This document shows positions 30,269 through 41,100 of a stretch of DNA of 64,000 nt, in pieces (position 1 is the first letter of the stretch; each line of letters starts with the position of its first letter). Source of the DNA: Trametopsis cervina (taxonomy: Eukaryota; Basidiomycota; Agaricomycetes; Polyporales; Irpicaceae); the NCBI GenBank assembly GCA_022385755.1, contig MU278348.1:1089035-1153034 (forward strand). Reading direction: 5' to 3'. A model generated the notes under the pieces. The model saw nothing but the letters and a program-made list of their open reading frames with translations. It did no database searches and was not told where the DNA came from. A program made the position numbers and the translations under genes.

Positions 30269-31214
30269 CTACTTCGTCTTGGGAGTCTCCTCCACAGCTG
30301 TCCTTTGTCTCTCTTCCCAAACCTTTCTTGTCAACACACGAGAGCGGAGCTCCCATCCCAAAAGCCCCAACTTCCCAACAGTCTTCTCAATAGTGAACCC
30401 TTGTTGTTGTAGAGCCTTGGTGGTCCATTTCTCCAATCTGCTCTCGGTGGCGCGAATGCTCTTCACCGTTTTGTCGTTGTTGAAAGTCTGCTTGATGACA
30501 TATTCCAGGAGATCGTCTGTGATACCGGTCTCCCGGTATTGCTCCATCACATAGTAGTGGCGGATAACAGCAGTGTTCGATGTGCCCTTCCTCCACTTGT
30601 TTTGAAGGTATTTCTTGTCGTCTTTGTCCGCATCCTTCAGAGTCTCTTCTGAAAGCGAATCCTGGGATGCATCGACGCAAACCAGGCCAACGAACTTTGG
30701 ACCGAATTCGAGGATCCATACACCAGACGACGGGGACCGAGAGTAATAAGGCTCAATCTGGTACAGGTCGGCTCTACGAAGGACGTTCTCCGCTCGCCGT
30801 TCGAAGTCAGGCCTATTTTTCCTATAGGGACTTCAATGGCTGGACTCAGAAGACGAATGATCGATGCTCACCAGTCAATGATGGACATTAGAGGTACGGC
30901 TATGGCGGCAAATATAGGCAGGGGCTTCAACCAAGTCCAAAGAGGTCCTCCTGCTTCCGGCCATACCTGCAGGTACTGTAGGAGGGCACAGGAGAGCGCG
31001 AACCATGCCGAGATGACAATGGGGTGAAAATACACTGTGGTTCGTGTGACATGTCAGTCAGTCCGAGGGGTAATACGTGGTAGAAAGTCGACGTACAGGT
31101 CTTGTTCGCAGTCGCAAGACCATCGACACAGGCCCTTCCGATAGTGAAACGGACGAGCTTGTCGTCTTCGCGGGTGTAGGGGCGTATGCGAACTGTGTCT
31201 GCTTCAGCCGCCAT
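30269..31214 (-). CDS. GNAT-like membrane protein, function unknown
   Basis: About 270 residues in three exons with consistent phases. The N-terminus MAAEADTVRIRPYTREDDKL resembles the first strand and helix of GNAT acetyltransferases. Two hydrophobic segments follow (HPIVISAWFALSCALLQYL and LKPLPIFAAIAVPLMSII), then IDWKNRPDFERRAENVLRRA, SGVWILEFGPKFVGLVCVDA, IRHYYVMEQYRETGITDDLL and WTTKALQQQGFTIEKTVGKL, which again follow GNAT strand order (acceptor loop region and the final GF). The acetyl-CoA pyrophosphate loop Q/RxxGxG/A is not evident (YRETGITDD), so catalysis is uncertain. The layout, soluble N-terminal piece then membrane hairpin then GNAT fold, is like NAT8-type ER enzymes. Pho86-like ER proteins are an alternative I cannot exclude. 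Confidence 0.6.
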
Positions 31215-31796
31215 GGTGAGAGTGGGAGACAGAATGGATGTACATGTTTGACGAAAAATCAATACTTGGGCTGCATCCGCGTTCACTGATCGACACCGAG
31301 GTGGCTCAAAATGCACGCACGTTTGCTTGTCAGGCACCAAGCGATTCGGGTTAGGGTTCACGTCACCTGCCGTTGCAACTTAGCAGCGATAATTACTTCC
31401 GCTGCTGTACTGCACTTGCAGAGCTTTATCGGACCTCACTGTGCTTGACTTGTAACCAGCTGGTGCTCCCAAAAAGATTTACGACATAACGACTAACGCC
31501 AACGTGTTATTGTATGGTGAGCAGAGCATCTTTGCGCCCAAACATACACGTAACTGAGTTCACATCATTCCAGCTGCTACTGCTCTGTGTAATCTCGCGT
31601 GTAATATCAGGTAGATATTCCACCTTCCAGATGTGTACACCTGAGTTTATTGACGTACACATAGGTGGACTCGGCTGTAGCATAGTACCTCCAGAACATC
31701 CCTAGAGCCGTAGGCGCATAGCCTCCAGCCTCGTGTCGACCCATATATATTGTCCGCCCAGCCCAATACCACCTTCGACTTCTCTCCCGCAGCCAA
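31215..31796. other. Divergent promoter region
   Basis: Spacer between the GNAT-like gene and the gene at 31797. A TATATAT run at 31744-31750 lies about 50 bp before the plus-strand ATG and may be its TATA element. Nothing else seen. Confidence 0.5.
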
Positions 31797-33103
31797 TGGA
31801 TCGATATCGCACTCCACAGTCTTTCAATTCAGCTTTAAGCATTGGGGCACCGCGTCCGCTCCGCGCTCGTCTTGCCGACGAACAGTCAACTGTACACGCC
31901 ACGCCGAGTACGAGACAGTATACCCTCCCATTTCAAGGCCATGCTGTCCAGACGGACACTCCAAGATTCGGCGGCCGACATCATTTGCCTGCAGATGAAC
32001 ATGGTACAATGCAGTCACCACGTATGCAAATGCCGGAACCCGAGCTTGCGGAGAGTTTGGGAGCTACAACGGAAGACGGGCAGATGAACGGGCGTAGTGG
32101 AAGGGGGTTTATGGGATCATTTATGAACGGAATTAGAAGGATACCGAAAGCTATGCACAAACATCACTCCCGACAGTCGCTTTATGAGGAGTATGCGGCG
32201 GAAGCACAAGCCGCGTCTGTTCGAAACTCCATGATGAGTCCGAATATGAATCGATGTGAGTTATTCGGTCGTCTGGCTATTTTCTAAAGACTCATTGGGG
32301 ACGTAGTGCCACCATTAGATAATATCCCTGAGTCTCAGGAAGGGGAGAGCATAGACATCGCTGAGTCTCGGCGAAACCAGAACTCTCAAGAAACGTATGA
32401 GGACGGGACCACAGCCGTTCACCCTGAATTTTCAAGGCCTATATGGCCGCCTATCAACAGTCCCACCTATACGAATTCTCAGCTTGACTCGCGCAACTCT
32501 AGGGGAGACTCCCTAATGGGGCCTCTACCACCCGATGACAGCTGGGCATACTACTATGCCCGTATAGTCAACTTCTTCATCTGGCTAAATAATCTGCCCT
32601 GGAAAGAGGACCGCATTGTGAACGACTTTGTTCCGGCGAGGGATGGTCGCGGTGGTTTCGGCGAGAAGAGACCTGTGAGCACCTGGTACAAGCCGAAGAA
32701 ACGCAAGAGTAATACAAATGGCGAGAAGGGCAACGTCGTGGTACCTGGCGTGATTATCGTACCAGCCACTCCGCAGTCCACTCAAAGCTCGAATTACTTC
32801 GGTTACGGCTACGGTGTTCCCCCCATACCCCCACCCCCGGTTCTGGACGTACCCATCATAGCCTCCCCTTCCTCCGATGGCGGTGCCACCGCTATCAGAC
32901 CGACGCACACCCCAATGAGTGTCACTAGTGCGGGCCTACCGTACATGTCCCCTGGAATGTCATCACATGGTTTGGGCAGTCAGGAAGTTACCTACAGCTG
33001 GTATTCTAGTACGCCCATGCAATGGCCAGCATACCTTTCACAAGTCTCTTCCCCACAAACTCAGACACGAATAGGCACAGGCATGTACTCGTTCGGGCGG
33101 TGA
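31797..33103 (+). CDS. Fungal protein of unknown function
   Basis: About 418 residues in two exons (intron 32255-32305). N-terminal half: MDRYRTPQSFNSALSIGAPR, polar, with a Gly/Arg region RSGRGFMGSFMNGIRRIPKA and HKHHSRQSLYEEYAAEAQAA. Central block: DDSWAYYYARIVNFFIWLNN, PWKEDRIVNDFVPARDGRG, then a basic stretch (YKPKKRKSN) that could act as a nuclear signal. The C-terminus is Pro/Ser/Tyr-rich (YGVPPIPPPPVLDVP). No transmembrane helix is obvious beyond the short aromatic NFFIWL segment. The compact WAYYYARIV..W block may be the only folded part. I do not recognise a named family. Confidence 0.65.
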
Positions 33104-33475
33104 TTACTCCTGTGCTGTTCTGTCATCCGTACTGTATACGTTACCTGGTTTTATCTGATTTCTGGGTTCGTTCAGCTGTACTGAATATTTGTATAACTTC
33201 ACTGTAGCGCCGTATTGTCTCCGGTGTAATCTTGCGCGCTTACACTATCGATCTACATTATCTGCGGCCTCGAACGACCTGCGATCCACTGCCGGCCCAG
33301 AACATACACACGACGAATAAAACTGTGTGAGACTCAAGTTGGTTTCCTGACTCTTACCCCCACTTCCTCACAGGTCTTTCACTCTCTGTAAAGTGTCAAT
33401 GTGAGTAGTGCTTGTTGCTGATACCACGAAGGCTTATTCCCTTGGTTGATATAGTCACCCTCCCAACGAACCAGT
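33104..33475. other. Intergenic with possible relic 5' exon
   Basis: Just before the dienelactone hydrolase start, 33456-33475 reads HPPNEPV in the frame expected for the family N-terminus but out of frame with the rest of the gene. A GT-AG intron-like segment precedes it (33393 'gtgagtag' to 'gatatag' at 33454). Confidence 0.45.
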
Positions 33476-35025
33476 ATGCTCGTCAACGGCACTTACCATG
33501 ACATCCCAACGTCTTTGGACCCAAATGGACGTCCGATCCGTATTTTTGTGATCGCGCCCACTGTCCCCGGCTATCCCAACGCCAAGTTCCCCGGTACGTT
33601 TTGCAAAACATACATCATCGAATATAACGACTGACTTGAGTGCCACATATGTTGCTTATATCAGGTGTCGTGGTATTCAGGTATGTAATACCTGCTATAA
33701 AGTAGAATATGAAGGTAGAGTCTCACGGCACAATGCGAAGCGAAATCTACCAAGTCACAGGTCCCGTTGAACGATTTGCCGGTCAAATTGCAAGTCAAGG
33801 ATTCGTCGTCGGTATGGGATTTGTACTATGAAGTTTGTGGTTCTTATCTGATGCATGTTTAGCCCTTCCTTCCGTCTACCACGAATTTGAGGGGCCTGAG
33901 GCCCTCCCATACGACACCGAGGGTAAGCAGCATACAACCCGTATAATATGGGCATCAATTAATCCCATACATATTTGTGAACAGGTACTGATCGTGGCAA
34001 CAAGTACAAGGGGAGTAATTAATTGCGCCCAAGTTACCCACAAGAAGGCCTAACCGCCTCTTTACAGATCGAGAAAGAGGTGGCAGCTTTCGATGAAGTA
34101 TGCCCCATTTGTTTCGATGGCATCCATCTCGTACTCAACCCCAACAGGACACCAAACTGGCTATCGATCTTTTGACCTCTTTGCCAAACTGTAACGGCCG
34201 AATTGCCGGTGAGTGGCCGTGCAACTGATAGTGAACATGTGAGGATTGACGGGCTTGTTCTAGCCACTGGAATGTGTTTGGGCGGGCATCTAGTGAGTCT
34301 ATACTGGTCTAGTGGTTGTCCAGAGCTCCTTATTGAATCACGTTCTCACAGGCGTTCCGTGTATGTTTCCGATATTGCCACCGAACAAATGGTCGATCTG
34401 TGTCGGCCGAGTTCATTTTTGCTAACTTCGCTCGTTGATCCGCAGGCTGCATTCGACCCCAGAGTGAAAGCCTCATTCTGTTGGTTCGGCACTGATATCC
34501 ATTCGGCCACCCTTGGGAAAGGTAAGAGCGATGACTCCCTCGCTCGCGTGAAGAAGGGCGACATGACCGGCAGCGAGCTTGTGGTGTGTCACATGCTGAA
34601 ACTACTGCACACTTCATATCGCTAAACAATTTCTTAATCTGTCAAGATGGTGTTCGGGAAGCAGGTAAGTCCTCGCTACCTCCATACCTGTGTGAGCATT
34701 GCCGCATGAAAATCCTGTTATAGGACACACACGTCCCTCGTGCTGGGCGAGACCTCATCCGCGCAACACTGGAAGAAGCGAATGTCACTGCCTCTGTGGG
34801 TTCTCTTATTTTAGCGTGCATATATGTGTTCACATATCAGTCCATCAGTTCATCGAGGTCCAAGCACAACACGCATTCGTTCGTGATGAACAGTCAAAGG
34901 GAAGATGGGACGCTGCCCTCACTCGCTCGCTGTTCACCTTCATGCTGGAAGTGTTTGAACGCACCGTGGGGAGAGACCTGGGGGAACGAGTGGGAACAGT
35001 GGCAGAGCCTGAGCATGTGTGCTAA
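33476..35025 (+). CDS. Dienelactone hydrolase family protein, possibly decaying
   Basis: Alpha/beta hydrolase; the family hydrolyses dienelactones and other lactones or esters. MLVNGTYHDIPTSLDPNGRP, FPGVVVFSEIYQVTGPVERF, VYHEFEGPEALPYDTEG, IEKEVAAFDEDTKLAIDLL. The nucleophile Cys is in ATGMCLGGHLAFRAAFDPR, then WFGTDIHSATLGKGKSDDSL, the Asp in VMVFGKQDTHVPRAGRDL and the His in FIEVQAQHAFVRDEQSKG, so the Cys-Asp-His triad is complete. Ten or so exons. Two oddities: the expected N-terminal residues HPPNEPV lie upstream out of frame by two bases, and the donor after GTDRGNKYK (34011-34012) is GG instead of GT. Reading through meets a stop. The gene may be inefficiently spliced or a young pseudogene. 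Confidence 0.8.
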
Positions 35026-35277
35026 TCGATCCCACCGGAGGTCGGCAGATTCTGAGCGTGAAAAGCGGATAACGTGCGGATATACATGAATCGGTTTCGA
35101 AGCCCGAGGGCTATGTTTTGTATTTGTAGTACCTCGAAAATTGCGAGGCACCGGGTCAAGGGTCGCGGGAACATGTGTTCAGTGAGAACTTCTAGACACA
35201 AATGATTGTTGTAAAGCACACACATCATTGGCTCTTTAGTCGAAAGATACGTGATGATATACGAACGGGGTATGAGT

Positions 35278-37217
35278 CTATGCGGTAGATCCGGATGGGA
35301 AAGAGAGAGCGCTAACCGCCTCGTAGGCAGCCTGCGAGTACGGAAGATATCGCCCTTCAAAGGCAGCTTCCTCCCTGTAGCGATCACCAGTCAACTACTT
35401 TACCGTATGAGAGCGATTTGAAATACGTACGAAGGAGGGATATCAAGCAAGAGTCTTTCATTCGCGAAGGTTTTGAAAGACCACCATCCTTGCCATGTTC
35501 CATCTAAACAAGTATTCAGTATGCGATCTACACCAGCTTCGATAAGTTAGCCTACAGCCAGAATCGCCACGTCCACCAAAGGGAAGCTCATCCGCTATAT
35601 CATTTCATCAGTACAGGGTTGTTTCACACTCAATAGCGCTACTCACTGCCCAATACGGTAACCGTCTCGCCGAATTGAAGTGAACCACTGTCAGTCTGCT
35701 CGAGCACTACAGCAGTAGGTATCAGTAAGCTGTACGCATATGTAAAACGAGCGACCAACGTTTCTTCTTAGTCTCGTCACTATTTGTGAAGGCGGCGACT
35801 GACAGAGTCTTGGGTCTGTGATTGTCTCTGCGTCAGCCCGGATTGCTTGCCAAAACTTTACGCACTCACAAGCTGCGGATGATTGCGATAGCTTCGTCAA
35901 GTGTATCTACAGGAAGGATGGGGTGAATGGGGCCAAAGATTTCGCTACACCAAAGGCAGTCTCGTTAGGGGTCCCTTGCTTGCCCAGAGGGCTACGCAAA
36001 CACTCACTCTGCCATCAAAGCATCATCTACCCCGACGTCAACCACAATGGTGGGTTCGATGCGCACACCGTCTGGAAGTCGCTCATGTCTGCCCCCAAGT
36101 ACAATCTTGCCGTTGGTGTTGTCCAGGAGTTTCAGCAAGCGGTCCGCGTGCTGCTGGTTGACGATTTTGCCCCACTGGGAATCAGGTGCGAGAGCACCCT
36201 CTGGCCAGAAGGCGTCGAACACTCTCTTCAAAGCATCGAGAAACTGCGGATAGACAGAACGCAGAACGAGAGTGTAATCGGGAGAGACACAAAGCTGCAA
36301 TTTACAAGTTAGCACACTATGGGCTTCCACATATCCCAAAAGTATTTGTACCTGTCCAGCATTCTGCGCTTTGCCCCAGATCAGGCGTTTGGCGGCGAGA
36401 TCAAGGTCGTAGCCACTATCAATAAAAACGGGACACTTGCTTCCCAGCTCGAGAGTTATAGGAGTAACATATTTCGCCGCGGCGGTGGCAACGATACGTC
36501 CGACGGCCGTGCCACCGGTGTACATGATATGGTCCCACCGGAAGCTGAGAAGCGCTGTCGTTTCGGGAACACCGCCGTTAACTACGGCAAATGCGGACTG
36601 GTCGAGATATTTTGGGATCATTTCTGCCATTAACGCTGCGGAATTGGCTGAAATCTCCGAAGGCTTGAGCACAACTGTGCATCCTGCCGCGATAGCGCCA
36701 ATGAAGGGCTTGAGTGTCAGTACAAAAGGATAGTTCCATGGGCTGAGGAGAAAAGTCAATAGCAGAAATACGACATTACTGAATGTAAGCGCACGCTATG
36801 ATAGTGACCAATCCTTTCGGAGCCTGATGAATGGCAGCGCCCCAATTAGCGTGGTGGGGGGCTACCCAGGGTTTCGTAGGCGCTGTCCAATCTTCGAGAC
36901 TGTTCAAGGTCAGATTGGCGTTAGCAATCAAGCCCCCCACCTCCACCGCGGCGGATTCTACTGCGGGCTTGCGGAGGTCAAGCCAAAGCGCGTGCTCGAT
37001 GGCTTTCTTGTTCTCCTGCATCATGAGTATGTACTGTTGCAGCTGCTTTCTGCGCCACTCAAGCGGGCGAGTGACACCAGCGTCGAAGGTCTTCCGTAGC
37101 TTTGCATGGATCTAGCATGCAGCAGCATGAGCAAATCAGCGACGAGGCACAGTCAGGTCGAGTACGTACAACACTGATCTCTTCAATGGGGGTGTGAACG
37201 AAGGGAGTAGCAGACAT
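35278..37217 (-). CDS. Aldehyde dehydrogenase (fatty aldehyde type, ALDH3-like)
   Basis: NAD(P)-dependent oxidation of aldehydes to acids. Start chosen at 37217 (MSATPFVHTPIEEISVV); an in-frame Met at 37247 adds ten residues. Motifs: IHAKLRKTFDAGVTRPLEWR, LSPWNYPFVLTLKPFIGAIA, AAGCTVVLKPSEISANSAAL, FAVVNGGVPETTALL, IMYTGGTAVGRIVATAAAKY. The catalytic Glu is in PITLELGSKCPVFID and the catalytic Cys in NAGQLCVSPDYTL. EIFGPI, DTLDEAIAIIRS, LPFGGRGDSGYGTWQGWWSF and FKTFANERLLLDIPP complete it. In the usual ELGGK loop the second Gly is Ser (ELGSK), seen directly in the DNA. Ends LSFPSGSTA with no membrane tail anchor. About 500 residues. Confidence 0.93.
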
Positions 37218-37247
37218 CTTGAAAAAGTGCTGTTGAGACAGAGGCAT

Positions 37248-38199
37248 GTTTCCAGGATACTTTTATAGCTGGCTGCCCGGTACAAGGCTGGTCCTCCCTT
37301 TGGCAAAAGTATCCTGAGGTTTGGGCGTGTATACTAAGGACTATCAGGTGGGTCACCTTTGGACAGATTGCGCCCTTGCTGTGCTCCGGAGCGTGGAACA
37401 AACGCCTGCTGTCCCACCGGTTAAGCGATTCGGTTACGCAAGTAGATCCTGAGACCCACCAAGAGAAGAAACGCCAATCAGAGCAACCAGTCTAGTGCTG
37501 ACATGTCCTTGCCAGGGCCAGCATCGAATCCCGATACCGTCTATAAGAGTGAGATGAGTAACTATACCGTAATTCGAGTCTCACACCAGTACTGATCAGC
37601 CGGAGGTGTTGGTATACCACAACCGCAACTAGAGAGTATCCCATCCATCTACGGAAGCGACAATACGAGAGGTCGGGGCTTGACTTGTGGGGCCATGGGA
37701 AGGGAAGCCAGACTACAAAGCAGTGCCATTGTAAGTGTGTCTCGAATATTACCGGTGTTCGTCGCATCCGCTCTCACGATATTGCGATGTGCAGCGCAGC
37801 GAGTGTGCGAAATGGACCAGGACAGTAGGTAGGCAGTAATATGCAGTTGATGGACGTCTTCGCGTGTATAATTCGTCTACGCTACTAAACCGTGGTATCA
37901 TCCAAACCATTATACTTAAAATTCCTGAGGTCTCAGGAGCAGGCCGTCCATAAGCTGGGGTAGGTAAAAGAATGATAACAGGGAATATGACGAGGCAGAG
38001 ACGCGTCCAAAGTGGTAAGACCGTGACGTCGTGGCGCGAACCGTCACGATGTGTCACGATCACGCCCTGCTCTGTGCTTCCAACGGCCAGTGCTGTGGCC
38101 ATTTGCATCCTCCACCTTCGAGCTGGAGGGAGGGACAATATACTGTCTTGACCCTCTACCTACACAGGCAACTCCAACCAATACCGAATATGATTAGGC
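37248..38199. other. Divergent promoter region ALDH / REV3
   Basis: About 950 bases with no supported coding region. Near REV3, 38021-38065 contains 'gtgacgtcg' and two further 'gtcacgat' words, possible CRE/ATF-like sites. Their use is unproven. Confidence 0.45.
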
Positions 38200-41100
38200 A
38201 TGGAAGCTCAAGAACCAAGCTTGCGTGTGCGCATCAACCATATTGACTACACTGTCAACCAAGCAGGCGTGTTGGATAACACTAGCCATGATCGCGCTCC
38301 GGTCATCAGGATATATGGGGATTCATCCATTGGCAGGAAAACATGCGTTCACGTGCATCAAGTCTATCCTTATTTCTTTGTAGAGTACACGGGGAAACTG
38401 AATCCGGACAGTGGTGAGTTCTCCTGTCATTTAACAGCACGAAGGCATTGACGCGGCCGAGGGACATAGTGAATCGATACATAGCAAAGTTGACGCATTC
38501 CCTAAACCATGCAATTGCTGTTTCAATGAAACGCAACCCACATTCGCCACGTAGTCAGTTCATACGAGCGATATTGCTGGTCAAAGGCGTGCACTTCTAT
38601 GGTTTCCATTCTGCTTATTCACCTTTCCTCAAGGTCCATATCATCGACCCAACCTTTGTCAATCGTGCAGTGACTTTGCTGCAGTCCGGGACGATTATGC
38701 ACACCCGTTTCAGAGTATACGAGAGCCATCTGAGCTTCATTCTGCAATTTCTGTCCGACTTTGGACTCTACGGCTGTGGATGGATCGACCTAGCAGAAGT
38801 ATGGCAGCGTGGGCAGGATCTACCACAAGACGATGAATATTCTGTAGAGGATGAAGAGGTTTCTTTCCGCCCCTCTCCATATTATCGCCAAACGCGCATG
38901 CCGTTAGAGCTGGATGTCGCCGGACACCAGATCCTGAACCGCCACCGCCTCTCGGCCCGAAATGTGCACCACAAACTGAGCATCCCTGCGCCTCCCTTAC
39001 CCTCGGACCCTGTGGTCATCAGTGTACGCGAGCTCTGGGAAGACGAGCGTCGGCGTCGGGCTGCAAAGGGTCTTCCGCCCTCTCCAGAAATCCCCAGAGA
39101 TCTTAGCGCAAGATCAAGGGGTGCTGGAGGAGGGTGGGTCCAAGAAGCTCGATGGTGGGAACAGCTGCACGAACGGATTGCGAAGGAGAGGGAAATCGAA
39201 CAGTTACCACACAGCCCTGAAGAGTGGGAGCGCTGGGTTATGACGACCTTTGAAAGCATCGAAGCGATATGGGAATCAAGATATCGGACGTGGAAGCCTA
39301 GAAAAGAGAAGACGTCGTCTGAAGAAGAGGCCAACCCCTATGAGACTGCAAGCCTGAGTGATGGGTCGAGTCAAGAACTGGGGCAACCTCAGACAGAGAA
39401 AGATGTAGACGTGAACGAAGAGATGTTGTCAAGCCAAGAGTTGAGTCGACTCGTCGAACGTGAAGAGGTGCAATGGGCAGAAGGCCAGGGGGACCGTCAA
39501 GAGGACGATCGCCCAGAGGCTGAGGGTGAAGCGGTAGAGGACGCTGAAGCCGCCGGGCTCCAATACGGAGAACATAGTCCTCAGAGGCCCCCTGCTACGT
39601 CTTCGAAGTATGTGGCGCAATTCCACATGTCTAGCTGAGACTGAGTGCATGGGATAGGCAGATACTTGAAGACACCACTCCGCAGCCATCTCCGTCAGGC
39701 CGTTCGCAACCATTCCGTGATATCTGGTCGAAACTAGCAGGGTCAGTTGTTTGTCAAACGCTGTGGAATGATATTTAATATGACTTGCTACAGGCCGCGA
39801 GCGTCGCTTCCAAGCGTGAAGACTGCTACGTCCCCAACGAAGTAAATTCTTACTATTCGCTATGGAATGGCACTGATAAAAAGCAGATCCCAACAGCGTG
39901 AACAGGAACCTTCAACACCTTCTCCTGCAGGTTCCCCACGTGGTTTAGGAGAGGCCGTCATTACCTCCACTGTCATTGCCCCTACTTTGGGGCCCGTGGA
40001 AGATCGCTCGGCGGAGAATCCATTCCTTGATAGAGACGAAGGTATCATCATTCAAGATAATTTGGAGGTACCTCGTCGTCAGAACGTCGCATTTGCTGAG
40101 CCAATAATGGACACTCCGTCTCACTCGAGTGGCGAAGAATCCCATTCAGCTCAGGAGCACGAACAAGCAGGCGCCCTTCAGGAAGTGGAATACTCAACCG
40201 ACAGTGAATCGGAACAGAGGGCTCAGAAGCGTCGCAAAATCGGCCATGATGGCACTCAAATCCCCACGACACTCGAACCAACGCTCAAAATCCCAGGAAC
40301 ACCTTTCCCGCGTCTTACACTGTCCGCCAGTACTAAAACCTCATCCTACGTCTATGCGCCAAAGCCTCCCAAAGCTGAAGACCTCAGAATGACCACCGAT
40401 ATGTACGACATCCCAAGCAAGATTTATCAAGCCCCGTATTATTCGCTGGACAACGATGCACCTCTGCGACCGAGGGAATTCGCGGGCCTCGTGTTCAATC
40501 TGAAAGGCGGCACGGGTGTAAAGAACTTGCAACAATGGGTGCCGGAGGAAAACACTCCGTTCGATGCCCCATCTCGAGGGAGCTCCCTTGACATCTATGG
40601 CTGGGAATATGCCGGCCTGCCACCCGGGCGAAGAGAGGTGCAGCGGTGGTTGGAGAAGAACAAGATGACCTTCCTGTCACAGAAGAAGAAATCGTCTCAG
40701 GTCAGCCGTGCACCCGTTGATTCTATGTGCCATATTAACTAATTCCGCATGTAGATTGCGGGCCCCACCCAAGCAAACGGTGCAAAGATCAGTCCAATCA
40801 TCCAGGCACCCACTACTCGGGAGAGAGGTAACATGACTGTGTTGTCTCTTGAAGTATTAGGTAAGTCCCAAGCATACACTGATTCGTTGTGCTGATGACA
40901 GTGTTGTAGCGCCTTCCAGTGGACAGGGTCTCCCAGACCCTGACAAGGATCCAATCGTCGCTGTCTTCTATTCATACTACGACTCCAACTTCCAACGAGT
41001 TGATCACGACACTCCATTCACATGCGAGTCAGGCATCATCGCACTTGACAACGCGGAACTGAACACCCCTAGGCTGCGCAACTGGACCATTGACACTGTC

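Noticed and set aside
35818..36312. Plus-strand frames opposite the aldehyde dehydrogenase
   Set aside because: They lie antisense to conserved ALDH exons and have no recognisable content.
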